From: Moorella glycerini
GTDB taxonomy: Bacteria > Bacillota > DSM-521 > Neomoorellales > Neomoorellaceae
NCBI RefSeq assembly: GCF_009735625.1
Contig: NZ_CP046244.1
Coordinates: forward strand, 2,108,001 to 2,172,000
Direction of reading: 5' to 3'
Length of the DNA: 64,000 nt
In this document: positions 50,069 to 58,275 of the stretch, in pieces
Layout of the letters: each line of letters begins with the position of its first letter
How positions within the stretch are numbered: position 1 is the first letter of the stretch
Notes under the pieces: generated by a model
What the model saw: only the letters and a program-made list of their open reading frames with translations
Databases searched by the model: none
Told to the model about the DNA's origin: nothing
Position numbers and translations under genes: made by a program

Positions 50069-51364
50069 GTGTATTACCTCATTATCGGCAACAGTGCTGC
50101 CGGGGTGGCCGCGGCCCGGGCCATCCGCCGCACCGATCCTGGTGGGAATATAACGATAGTAGGCGATGAGCCTTATACCTACTACGCCCGTGTCCTTACG
50201 TCGTATTACCTCGGCGGCCTTATACCCAGGGAAAAACTCTGGCTGGCAGGCGAAGAATGGTACAGGGAGCAGGGGATCCGGCTCATCCCTGGCCGGCGGG
50301 CGGTGGCAGTCGATCCGGGAGGCAGCAGGGTGATGCTGGCTGACGGTAGTGAGCTTCCCTATGACCGCCTGCTGGTAGCCACCGGCGCGGCACCCCAGCA
50401 AATTGACGTTCCCGGTAGCAACCTGGCCGGTGTTTTTACCCTGCGGACCCTGGACGACGCTGCCGCCATCCGCAAATTCGCCCGGCCCGGGGGGCAGGCG
50501 GTGGTCGTCGGCGGCGGCCTAGTGGGCATCAAGGCCGCCGAAGGCCTCCACGCTAGGGGGCTCAAAGTGCGCCTGGTGGTATCCTCGGGCCGGCTCCTTT
50601 CCCAGGCCCTCGATGATACCGGCGCGGAACTGGTGCGCCGGGCTATGGGTGCCGCTGGATTTACCGTTCACCTGCGGGAAGATGTCATCGCCCTGGAAGG
50701 CCGGGAAAAAGTAACGGCCGCCGTCCTGCGCTCCGGGGCTGTGGTACCGGCGGATGTCGTGGTCGTAGGTAAAGGGGTGCGGCCTAATGTAGACTTCTTA
50801 CAGGGCAGCGGGATAGAGGTGGACCGCGGTATCCTGGTGGATGATTACCTGGCTACAAGCATTCCCGGCATCTACGCCGCCGGTGACGTCGTCCAGGCCT
50901 ACGACCGCGCCTGGCAATACCGGCGCCTCAACGCCGTCTGGGGCAACGCCGTGGAGCAGGGCCGCCTGGCCGGGTTTAACATGGCCGGCCACCACACGTC
51001 CTACCGCGGTGGTATCGGCCAGAATTCCCTGGTGGTCAGCGGCCTGGGGGTCATCAGCGGCGGCATTGTCAACCCGCCCGGTGAAAAGGAAAGCCGGCCG
51101 GCAGGGGGCAGGATGGAACAGGCCGGCAACGGTAGTGCGGCCTACCCTCCGGGCGAGGGCTACCAGGTGCTGACCCGCCTGGACGAAAAACACTCTTATT
51201 ACCGCAAAGCCGTTCTCCAGGGCCGGCGGCTGGTTGGCATGGTCGCCGTAGGGCCGCCGGAAGGTGCCGGCAGCTTCCAGTCCCTCATCGGCCGGGAAGT
51301 AAAAGAAAAATATATCGCTAGTTTCCTGGACGGCAGCTTCACCTGGGCCATGGTGGGGCGGTGA
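50069..51364 (+). CDS. FAD-dependent NAD(P)H oxidoreductase (AorC-like)
   Basis: 431 aa from GTG 50069 (weak ribosome site). Two Rossmann motifs: YYLIIGNSAAGVAAARAI for FAD and AVVVGGGLVGIKAAEGLHAR for NAD(P), then IYAAGDVVQAYD (FAD). It lacks the redox-active CxxxxC pair of disulfide reductases, as in NADH-dependent electron carriers. The last 150 residues extend beyond the usual core. With the ferredoxin and tungsten subunits it should couple aldehyde oxidation to NAD(P)+. Confidence 0.87.
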   Translation: MYYLIIGNSAAGVAAARAIRRTDPGGNITIVGDEPYTYYARVLTSYYLGGLIPREKLWLAGEEWYREQGIRLIPGRRAVAVDPGGSRVMLADGSELPYDRLLVATGAAPQQIDVPGSNLAGVFTLRTLDDAAAIRKFARPGGQAVVVGGGLVGIKAAEGLHARGLKVRLVVSSGRLLSQALDDTGAELVRRAMGAAGFTVHLREDVIALEGREKVTAAVLRSGAVVPADVVVVGKGVRPNVDFLQGSGIEVDRGILVDDYLATSIPGIYAAGDVVQAYDRAWQYRRLNAVWGNAVEQGRLAGFNMAGHHTSYRGGIGQNSLVVSGLGVISGGIVNPPGEKESRPAGGRMEQAGNGSAAYPPGEGYQVLTRLDEKHSYYRKAVLQGRRLVGMVAVGPPEGAGSFQSLIGREVKEKYIASFLDGSFTWAMVGR

Positions 51365-51370
51365 CTTACG

Positions 51371-51398
51371 AGAGCGGGGTAGAACCCGCTCTTAGTTT
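51371..51398 (+). terminator. Terminator of the AOR operon
   Basis: AGAGCGGG (51371-51378), loop, CCCGCTCT (51385-51392), then TAGTTTGTT. Confidence 0.8.
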
Positions 51399-51607
51399 GT
51401 TAAGGGAGGTTTTATTCAGCCAGAAATTATGCTAAACTAAAACAAAGGAGCGTGATAAAGCCAGAATTGCGGCCATGGAAACACGGCTTACGTGGAGGCT
51501 ATTTGCCTTCTGGATAGGCCTGGCAGCTTTTTTCTAATGGAGTGGTAAAAGTATTTCTGGCCAAGTAGGGGATCACAGGGTCCCCTTTATCACAAGGTGA
51601 GATCAGT
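51399..51607. other. Gap before the HepT-MntA pair
   Basis: No convincing gene; a 20-codon frame at 51476-51538 is too short to support. A hairpin AGGGGA/TCCCCT (about 51568-51588) lies just before the AAGGTGAG ribosome site of mntA and may be a terminator or a leader stem. Confidence 0.4.
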
Positions 51608-52003
51608 ATGGATAAAAGAATCTATGAGCAATTAAAAGACTACTTTAGCGAGCAACAAAGTATACGTATGGCTTTTTTATTTGGTTCCCGGGCCAAGGGG
51701 CGGGCAGGAGCCGAGTCAGATGTAGACCTTGGGGTATACCTTGAGCCTGGTTATACCAGGCAGGATATTTATCAGATGTGGAACGAACTCGAGGATATGC
51801 TGGGAACAAAGGTAGATTTACTTGTCTTAAATGAGGCGACACCCTCTATGGCCTGGGCAGCACTAAAGGGCAAGCGTCTTTATATCAGGGATCAAAGTTT
51901 TTATATCCAATATCTGCTGGATATTTCCCGGGAAGCTGAAGATTTCCAGCAATATGTACTCGATTGGTGGCGCTGGCGGATGAAAATCAGGGGGGCGGTG
52001 TAA
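51608..52003 (+). CDS. mntA: MntA-type nucleotidyltransferase antitoxin
   Basis: 131 aa, ATG 51608 behind AAGGTGAG. The minimal nucleotidyltransferase signature GSX10DXD is exact: FLFGSRAKGRAGAESDVDLG. In the known HepT-MntA systems this enzyme adds AMP units to a tyrosine of HepT and so silences it. Ends two bases before the hepT start. Confidence 0.92.
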   Translation: MDKRIYEQLKDYFSEQQSIRMAFLFGSRAKGRAGAESDVDLGVYLEPGYTRQDIYQMWNELEDMLGTKVDLLVLNEATPSMAWAALKGKRLYIRDQSFYIQYLLDISREAEDFQQYVLDWWRWRMKIRGAV

Positions 52004-52005
52004 AG

Positions 52006-52449
52006 ATGGCACCGATTACTGATGAACAGGTAATTTCTATTGTTCGCCGCCTCAGGTTTATTGCAACTGAATTAGAAGACATTAAGGCCTATGCTCAGAT
52101 GGATTATTTTCAATACCAGAGCGATCGGAAAAGCCGCCGCGATGTGGAGCGGATTATCGAAAACCTGATCAACGCCGCCCTGGATATCGCTAAAATTCTT
52201 ATAGCCGGTGAAGACCTGGAAGTGCCGGAAACCTACCGCCAGGCCTTTATCCAGCTCGGTGAAGCGGGGATTATCGACAAAGAACTGGCCCTGGCCCTTG
52301 CTGAAAAGGCCAGGACAAGGAATATTTTAGCCCATCAATACCTGGATATAAAATGGGAACTTATCAAAGATTTTTTAGCTACTGGTATTGCTAATATGGA
52401 GCAGTTCAAGCAACAGGTAGAGCAGAGGTTAATCACTTTGCGGGATTAG
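52006..52449 (+). CDS. hepT: HepT-type HEPN ribonuclease toxin
   Basis: 147 aa from ATG 52006 with TGTAAAG close by; an earlier in-frame start at 51964 lies inside mntA. The HEPN RX4HXY motif is present as RNILAHQY at about residues 107-114, including the tyrosine that MntA modifies. It is all-helical. Pairing with mntA in the antitoxin-first order is found in many prokaryotes. Confidence 0.92.
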   Translation: MAPITDEQVISIVRRLRFIATELEDIKAYAQMDYFQYQSDRKSRRDVERIIENLINAALDIAKILIAGEDLEVPETYRQAFIQLGEAGIIDKELALALAEKARTRNILAHQYLDIKWELIKDFLATGIANMEQFKQQVEQRLITLRD

Positions 52450-52469
52450 GTGTCTTTGGGAGTGATATT

Positions 52470-54380
52470 ATGTCCTACCTGGGCCTGGTAGCTCCCTATG
52501 CGGGCCTGGCCGAACTGGCAGGACAGGTGTGCGCGGAGCTGGAAGAGGACGTAACTATTACCGTCGGCGACCTGGCGGAAGGGGTCAAGGTGGCCCGGGA
52601 ACTGGCGGCCAGAGGGGCGGAAGTCATTATCAGCCGCGGCGGTACCGCCACGGCTATCAGCCGCTATGTTGAGGTGCCGGTGGTGGAGATTGCCGTCAGC
52701 GCCTTTGACCTGGTCCGGGCCCTGGCCGAGGCCCGGGAACTTGGCCAGTACATCGGCGTTGCCGGTTTCCGCAATGTCATTTACGGCACCAAAAGCCTGG
52801 AACCGGTCCTGGGGGTCCATATTGAAGAGTTAATTATCGAAGCGGAAGAGGACGCGGCCGGGATTATTGCGGAAGGCAAAGCCAGGGGGCTGGAGGTCAT
52901 CGCCGGCGATGCCGTATCCGTCCGGTCAGCCCGGGAACTGGGGCTCCAGGCGGTACTCGTCACCTCCGGCAAAGAGGCCATCAGCCAGGCCATCCGCGAA
53001 GCCAGGGAGGTAGCCCTGGTGCGCCGGCGGGAACGGGCCCGGGCCGAGCAATTGAAAGTGATCCTCGATTTTGCTTATGAGGGCATTGTGGCCGTCGACC
53101 AGGAAGGCTGCATTACCCTGGTCAACCCGGCAGCCGAAAAGATCCTGGGCCTGGCGGCCCACCGGGTAGTGGGACGGCCGGCGCGGGAAGTCTTGCCGGG
53201 CGTTCCCCTGGACCAGGTACGGCAGTCCGGGCAAAAGCGCCTGGGGGAACTGCACCGGGCCGGTAATACCCTGGTAGCCGAGAACGTGGTCCCGGTCATT
53301 GCCGGGCGGGAAATTGTCGGTGCTGTAGCTACCTTCCAGGATGTCAGCTACCTCCAGACCGTGGAAACCAGGGTCCGCCAGGAACTCTATCTTAAAGGTC
53401 ATGTGGCCCAGTTCACCTTTGGTGATATTGTCACTCAAAGCCCGGCTATGGCCCGGGTTATCGAGCGGGCACGCCAGTTTGCCGCTGCTGAAGCAACAAT
53501 CTTAATCACCGGTGAAACCGGCTCCGGCAAAGAAATGGTGGCCCAAAGCATTCACAACGCCAGCCGGCGACGGGAGGGCCCCTTTGTGGCGGTTAACTGC
53601 GCCGCCGTGCCGGAAAATTTGCTGGAAAGCGAGCTCTTCGGCTACGAGGAAGGGGCTTTCACCGGGGCCCGCAAAGGGGGCAAAAAGGGCCTCTTTGAAC
53701 TGGCCCACCGGGGCACCCTTTTCCTGGACGAGATCGGCGAGCTATCTTTAAACCTGCAGGCGCGGCTGCTAAGGGTACTGCAGCAAAAGGCCATCATGCG
53801 CGTCGGCGGTGACCGGGTGCTACCGGTGGACGTGCGCATCATCGCCGCTACTCACCGCAACCTGGAAGAGGCCGTGAGCCGGGAAACCTTTCGCCGTGAC
53901 CTCTATTACCGTTTGAATGTGCTGCATATTAAACTGCCTCCTTTGCGGGAACGTTTAGAAGATTTACCGTTGCTCATTAAGACCCTGGCGGAAAAAATCA
54001 GCCGGCGAACCGGGCGCCTGCCGCCGTTATTCAGCGAGGAAATTATCGCCCGTTTACAGGCTTACTCCTGGCCGGGCAACGTCCGCGAACTGGAAAACAT
54101 CATCGAGCGCCTGGTAGTCCTGCGCAGCGGCCAGGAGGTGCAGCCTGCCGACCTGGAGGAGATTTTAGGGCCGGCAGAAAGCCGGCCGCAGGCCGGCCTG
54201 CAGCTCACCCTCCACGGCACCCTGGAAGAAATGGAGGCGGAAATCATCCGCCAGACCCTGACCCTGACCAATAACGATAAAGACGAAACCTGCCGCCGCC
54301 TGGGCCTCAGTAAAACCACCCTCTGGCGACGGCTGAAGAGCTGGCAGGTGGGAGGCCAGGGGCGGGTCAGCGGTATATGA
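52470..54380 (+). CDS. Sigma-54-dependent activator with PrpR sensor and PAS domains
   Basis: 636 aa, ATG 52470 after TTGGGAGTGAT. Domains: PrpR_N ligand-binding (1-185; EVIISRGGTATAISRYVEVP), PAS (200-310; ILDFAYEGIVAVDQEGCITL VNPAA), AAA+ (325-560) with Walker A GETGSGKE, the sigma-54 contact loop GAFTGA and Walker B LFLDEIGE, and a Fis-type HTH at the end (DETCRRLGLSKTTLWRRLK). It probably senses a small acid or a pathway intermediate and activates the -24/-12 promoter 170 bases after its stop. Confidence 0.95.
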   Translation: MSYLGLVAPYAGLAELAGQVCAELEEDVTITVGDLAEGVKVARELAARGAEVIISRGGTATAISRYVEVPVVEIAVSAFDLVRALAEARELGQYIGVAGFRNVIYGTKSLEPVLGVHIEELIIEAEEDAAGIIAEGKARGLEVIAGDAVSVRSARELGLQAVLVTSGKEAISQAIREAREVALVRRRERARAEQLKVILDFAYEGIVAVDQEGCITLVNPAAEKILGLAAHRVVGRPAREVLPGVPLDQVRQSGQKRLGELHRAGNTLVAENVVPVIAGREIVGAVATFQDVSYLQTVETRVRQELYLKGHVAQFTFGDIVTQSPAMARVIERARQFAAAEATILITGETGSGKEMVAQSIHNASRRREGPFVAVNCAAVPENLLESELFGYEEGAFTGARKGGKKGLFELAHRGTLFLDEIGELSLNLQARLLRVLQQKAIMRVGGDRVLPVDVRIIAATHRNLEEAVSRETFRRDLYYRLNVLHIKLPPLRERLEDLPLLIKTLAEKISRRTGRLPPLFSEEIIARLQAYSWPGNVRELENIIERLVVLRSGQEVQPADLEEILGPAESRPQAGLQLTLHGTLEEMEAEIIRQTLTLTNNDKDETCRRLGLSKTTLWRRLKSWQVGGQGRVSGI

Positions 54381-54390
54381 AATTGCAGAA

Positions 54391-54420
54391 TGAAATATAC
54401 TATTTCATAATGAAATATAC
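54391..54420 (+). promoter_or_regulatory. Candidate upstream activator sites of the PrpR-type regulator
   Basis: TGAAATA-TAC-TATTTCA (54391-54407) is a perfect 7-3-7 inverted repeat, followed by a further TGAAATATAC half-site (54411-54420). Another ATGAAATATT lies at 54481-54490. They are 60-165 bases upstream of the sigma-54 promoter, where enhancer sites usually sit. Confidence 0.6.
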
Positions 54421-54426
54421 CCCGAA

Positions 54427-54465
54427 CTATGGCCAGAGAAGCGATTCGTCTGGCCATAGGTTTTT
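54427..54465 (+). terminator. Terminator of the regulator gene
   Basis: CTATGGCCAGA (54427-54437) and TCTGGCCATAG (54449-54459) form a perfect 11-base stem, followed by GTTTTT. It isolates the regulator transcript from the catabolic operon. Confidence 0.92.
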
Positions 54466-54551
54466 ACTATTCCTTTCAAAATGAAATATTGCGCCTTGCC
54501 ATAAAGACCGGTATAATAACCGCGCTTCAAAATTATACGCCAATATTGCCC

Positions 54552-54567
54552 TGGCACGCTTCTTGCA
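54552..54567 (+). promoter_or_regulatory. Sigma-54 (-24/-12) promoter
   Basis: TGGCACG-CTTC-TTGCA matches the consensus TGGCACG N4 TTGCW exactly. It lies 42 bases before the kinase ATG and downstream of the activator sites. Confidence 0.92.
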
Positions 54568-54608
54568 ATATAAAATGAGTGACTGCCGCACCGGAGCGAG
54601 GGTAATAA

Positions 54609-55928
54609 ATGGAACGCATAGCCATTATCGCCGACGACTTAACCGGGGCCAACGACACCGGCGTCCAGTTTTGCCAGCACGGTTTCCGCACCCTGGTTAT
54701 TATCGATGCCGATACCATCGGCCAGGTGGGCGGGGAGAAAGAAGTGCTGGCCATCAATACTGACACCCGCCACCTGACAGCAAAGGAAGCCTACCAGCGC
54801 GTTTATGATATAGCTTTAAAACTGAAAGCAACTGGCATCAGCCGGATCTATAAAAAAATTGATTCCACCCTGCGCGGCCATCCCGGCGCCGAACTGGAGG
54901 CCGTCATGGACGCCTGGCCGGCAGACCTGGCCCTGCTGGTACCGGCTTTTCCGGCCAATCGCCGGGTAGTGCAGCAAGGCTATTTGATAATTAACGAAAA
55001 CACGGGAGCGGCAGTAACTTCGGAAGATAATGGCATAACTGTTGGGGAGTCTGCCAGCTGCCATGTTCCTACTATCCTGCAGCAGGAGATGCAGCGCCGG
55101 GTAGGGCAGGTCGACCTGGCCACAGTACGCCGGGGAGCGGCCGCCCTGATCACCGCCCTGGAAGCGGCGCAAAAGACCAGCCAGGTCCTGGTCCTGGATG
55201 CCGCCAGCGAAGATGACCTGCAAATAATTGCCCGGGCTATCGGGCAATTACCCCGGAGTGTAGTGGTGGCCGGGGCTGCCGGCCTGGCCGCCCATTTAAA
55301 CCTGGCCTGGGACCTTAAACCTGCACCCCCATTTTCCCTGCGGCAAGAAGGGGTTGTGCTCCTGGTCGCCGGGTCGCGCAACCCCGTCACGGCCCGGCAG
55401 GTGCAGCGGCTGGCCACCTTCAGTTCCTGCCAGCCGGTCCTGGTAAATACGGCCGCCATCCTGGCCGGTGCCGCCAGGGAAGAAGTAGAAAGGGTGCTGC
55501 AGGAGGCTGGGAAACTGGCAGCAGGTAAAGGGCCGCTGATGATCACGGTGGCCAGCATGTTCCAGGGGAAACCGGCTTGCCGGGAATCCGTACCGGCGGC
55601 AACGGGGAATGAAAATAGCAATCATGGTAATGGCGGCAAGGCTATTGCCGCAGCCCTGGGCACCATTACCGCCCGTCTCCTGGCCATGTATAAAGTAAAG
55701 GGCCTGGTGGTTACCGGTGGCGACACCGCCGTCCACGTCTGTCGCAGTTTAAGCGCCAGGGGGATCAGTCTGGCCACCGAACTCCTGCCCGGCATCCCCC
55801 TGGGCTACCTGGAAGGCGGCCCGGCCGCTGGCCTGCCCATTGTCACCAAGGCCGGCGGTTTCGGTCCCCCGGAGGCCTTTATTAAAGTATTTCAGTATTT
55901 GAGTCGGACGGAAAACCAAAATCCATAG
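54609..55928 (+). CDS. Four-carbon acid sugar kinase family protein (DtnK/OtnK type)
   Basis: 439 aa, ATG 54609 with GAGCGAGGG upstream. The N-terminal domain (PF07005) begins IAIIADDLTGANDTGVQFCQ and has RIYKKIDSTLRGHPGAELEA. The C-terminal domain (PF17042) carries the nucleotide site VLLVAGSRNPVTARQ and LVVTGGDTAVHVCRSLSARG. Members phosphorylate D-threonate, L-threonate or erythronate at C4. The PdxA2-like gene next to it is the usual partner. First gene of the sigma-54 operon. Confidence 0.92.
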   Translation: MERIAIIADDLTGANDTGVQFCQHGFRTLVIIDADTIGQVGGEKEVLAINTDTRHLTAKEAYQRVYDIALKLKATGISRIYKKIDSTLRGHPGAELEAVMDAWPADLALLVPAFPANRRVVQQGYLIINENTGAAVTSEDNGITVGESASCHVPTILQQEMQRRVGQVDLATVRRGAAALITALEAAQKTSQVLVLDAASEDDLQIIARAIGQLPRSVVVAGAAGLAAHLNLAWDLKPAPPFSLRQEGVVLLVAGSRNPVTARQVQRLATFSSCQPVLVNTAAILAGAAREEVERVLQEAGKLAAGKGPLMITVASMFQGKPACRESVPAATGNENSNHGNGGKAIAAALGTITARLLAMYKVKGLVVTGGDTAVHVCRSLSARGISLATELLPGIPLGYLEGGPAAGLPIVTKAGGFGPPEAFIKVFQYLSRTENQNP

Positions 55929-56039
55929 AAAAAATAGGCAGCCAAAATGACGAAAAAAGGAAACGAGAGATCATCTGTCCCATATAAACCCTGGGAAAGA
56001 CCAAACATAAAAGACTTTAAACGGAGTGAAATAACAATA

Positions 56040-57062
56040 ATGCCCAGACCTTTAATCGCCATCAGCGTTGGTGACCCCTGCGGCATTGGCCCTGAGATCA
56101 CGGCCAAAGCCCTGGCCTTACCGGAAATCTACGAACAATGCCGGCCCCTGGCCATAGCCGATGCCGGCCTGATGTGCGAAGCTGTCAAGATTGCCGGGGT
56201 AAACCTGGCCGTGAGGGCCGTAACCAGTCCCGGTGATGGGCGTTATGAATACGGCACCATTGATGTCCTGGACCTGCAGAATGTAGACTTAAACCAGCTT
56301 GAATACGGCAAAGTAACTCGGATGGGGGGTGAAGCTAGCTTCCAATATATAGCGAAAGCTATCGAACTCGCCCTGGCTGGGGAAGTCGACGCCGTCACCA
56401 CCGGCCCTATTAATAAAGAAGCCATCAACCTGGCCGGGCACCATTACGCCGGCCATACGGAGATTTTCGCCGAACTGACTAGGACGCGGGATTATTGCAT
56501 GATGCTCATTGATAAAAATTTTCGGGTTTCCCACGTGACTACCCATGTAGCTTTTAGCCAGGTACCACTGCTAGTGAAAAAAGAGCGGGTGCTGAAGGTA
56601 ATTGAATTAACCCATAACGCCTTGCTAAAAATGGGCATCGCCAGCCCTCGTATCGCTGTAGCGGGCCTCAACCCCCACGCCGGCGAGGACGGCCTCTTCG
56701 GCCGCGAAGAGATCGATGAGATCAGCCCGGCCATCGCCGCCGCCCGTAGCCGGGGTATGCAGGTAGATGGCCCGGTTTCCCCGGACACCATCTTCGTCAA
56801 GCTCCGCGGCGGCCAGTACGACGCCGTGGTGGCCATGTACCACGACCAGGGCCATATCCCTACTAAAGTTATTGGCTTCCAGTACGACAACGCCACCGGA
56901 AAGTGGGGCTCTGTTGCCGGCATCAACATCACCCTGGGCCTGCCTATCATCCGTACCTCCGTGGACCATGGTACCGCCTTTGGCAAAGCGGGTAAGGGCA
57001 CGGCCAACCCGGAGAGTATGGTGGATGCGTTGAAGATGGCGGTTATGTTGGCGAGATATTAA
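56040..57062 (+). CDS. pdxA2: PdxA2-like 4-phospho-threonate/erythronate dehydrogenase
   Basis: 340 aa from ATG 56040 with GGAGTGAA upstream; 31 further codons upstream are open but look non-coding. PdxA features are ISVGDPCGIGPEITAKAL, DAVTTGPINKEAINLAGHHY, AGHTEIFAELT, VAGLNPHAGEDGLFGREE, YHDQGHIPTKVIGF and TSVDHGTAFGKAGKGTANP; the histidines bind metal. In pathways with DtnK it oxidises and decarboxylates the 4-phosphate to dihydroxyacetone phosphate. Its neighbour makes that role likelier than pyridoxal synthesis. Confidence 0.9.
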   Translation: MPRPLIAISVGDPCGIGPEITAKALALPEIYEQCRPLAIADAGLMCEAVKIAGVNLAVRAVTSPGDGRYEYGTIDVLDLQNVDLNQLEYGKVTRMGGEASFQYIAKAIELALAGEVDAVTTGPINKEAINLAGHHYAGHTEIFAELTRTRDYCMMLIDKNFRVSHVTTHVAFSQVPLLVKKERVLKVIELTHNALLKMGIASPRIAVAGLNPHAGEDGLFGREEIDEISPAIAAARSRGMQVDGPVSPDTIFVKLRGGQYDAVVAMYHDQGHIPTKVIGFQYDNATGKWGSVAGINITLGLPIIRTSVDHGTAFGKAGKGTANPESMVDALKMAVMLARY

Positions 57063-57101
57063 AGGAAATTAATTTTAGCATAGAAAATTAAATAGGGTGA
57101 T

Positions 57102-58175
57102 ATGATGAACGCTTATGAAACAGCGTTACGAGCGCTAAGATTTGAAGAAGTTGACTATGTTCCCGTAGTATTACCTCTGGTAGGAGCCATTTATGCTCGT
57201 TTAGCAGGTATTCCGGATGAAGAGTATTATGCAGATCCTGTAACGATGTTAGATGCTCAAATATGGTTTTATGAGCAATTACCTGACGTTTTTACTTTTC
57301 CTGGTATCTGGCCGGATTTTGGTGCTGTAGCAGAATTAGGAGGAATGGGTGCAAAGATAGTTTTTTCCAAAGATGCACCGCCATATTTACATGATCCAAT
57401 TTTGAATGACGTAAAGGATATAGCTAGTTTTCAACCCCCGGACCCCCAAAAGGCCGAATTTACAGCCAGGAACTTAGAGTATCTTAAATATTTTTGCCAG
57501 AATCTTCCTGATAAGCTACGTAAAAAGTACGGCTTTTTAGATGGTCATCTTTTCTGCGGGGGCCCCGGCGAAATAGCCGCTCTCATTTTAGGTTACGAAA
57601 AATTTTTTTATGGGATATATGATTTTCCGGAATTAATCCATGAGTTATTACGTAAAGTAACAGACTTTATTAAAGCTTATCTCCAAGCTCAAATGGAAAT
57701 TGTAGGCTCGCCCAAACGCATCTATGTATGGGATCACTTACCCGGTATGCTTAATTATCAAATTTATGCCGAATTTGTCCATCCTTATCTTTATGAGGTC
57801 TTTGAATTCGTGAAGGAAGCAGAAATCAGGTTATACCATAATGAAAATAATTACCCGCATTTACTTGATTTAATCTCTGAAATACCTTGCAATGTTTGTC
57901 ATATTGGACCCAAACATAATCTTTTACAAACCAAAACTAGATTAAAAAAATGTGTAATGGGAAATTTGCACCCCATAGTTGACCTGCTCCAGGCATCTGA
58001 AGAAGAATTACGCCATCGTTGTAAAACCATGATTAAAACTGCTGGTCAGGGGGGAGGGTTATGGCTTTCTACCGCCGGGGGTATGGCACCGGAAACTACT
58101 ATTGAAAAGATAAAAATAATCATTGATGTGGCCAATGAAACTTATGTAAGGGGGATAACAGGTTATAGGAGGTGA
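57102..58175 (+). CDS. Uroporphyrinogen decarboxylase (UroD/MtaA) family protein 1
   Basis: 357 aa, ATG 57102. The UroD-like barrel is recognisable from NAYETALRALRFEEVDYVPV at the start, FTFPGIWPDFGAVAELGG, and the C-terminal GGLWLSTAGGMAPETTIEKI. Family members include methyl-transferring MtaA/MtbA/CmuA. The usual zinc motif H-x-C-G is altered: the corresponding place reads CNVCHIGPKHNLL, so it may not bind zinc in the standard way. It is AT-richer than the two genes before it. Substrate unknown. Confidence 0.8.
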   Translation: MMNAYETALRALRFEEVDYVPVVLPLVGAIYARLAGIPDEEYYADPVTMLDAQIWFYEQLPDVFTFPGIWPDFGAVAELGGMGAKIVFSKDAPPYLHDPILNDVKDIASFQPPDPQKAEFTARNLEYLKYFCQNLPDKLRKKYGFLDGHLFCGGPGEIAALILGYEKFFYGIYDFPELIHELLRKVTDFIKAYLQAQMEIVGSPKRIYVWDHLPGMLNYQIYAEFVHPYLYEVFEFVKEAEIRLYHNENNYPHLLDLISEIPCNVCHIGPKHNLLQTKTRLKKCVMGNLHPIVDLLQASEEELRHRCKTMIKTAGQGGGLWLSTAGGMAPETTIEKIKIIIDVANETYVRGITGYRR

Positions 58176-58275
58176 TAAAGTTCCGGGCAAATATATTGAA
58201 AATACAAGAATAGAGTAAACGACGGTTGCTAAAGGGTTGAGATTTTTAACAATGCGAGATAGGAGGTTGAAAGTT

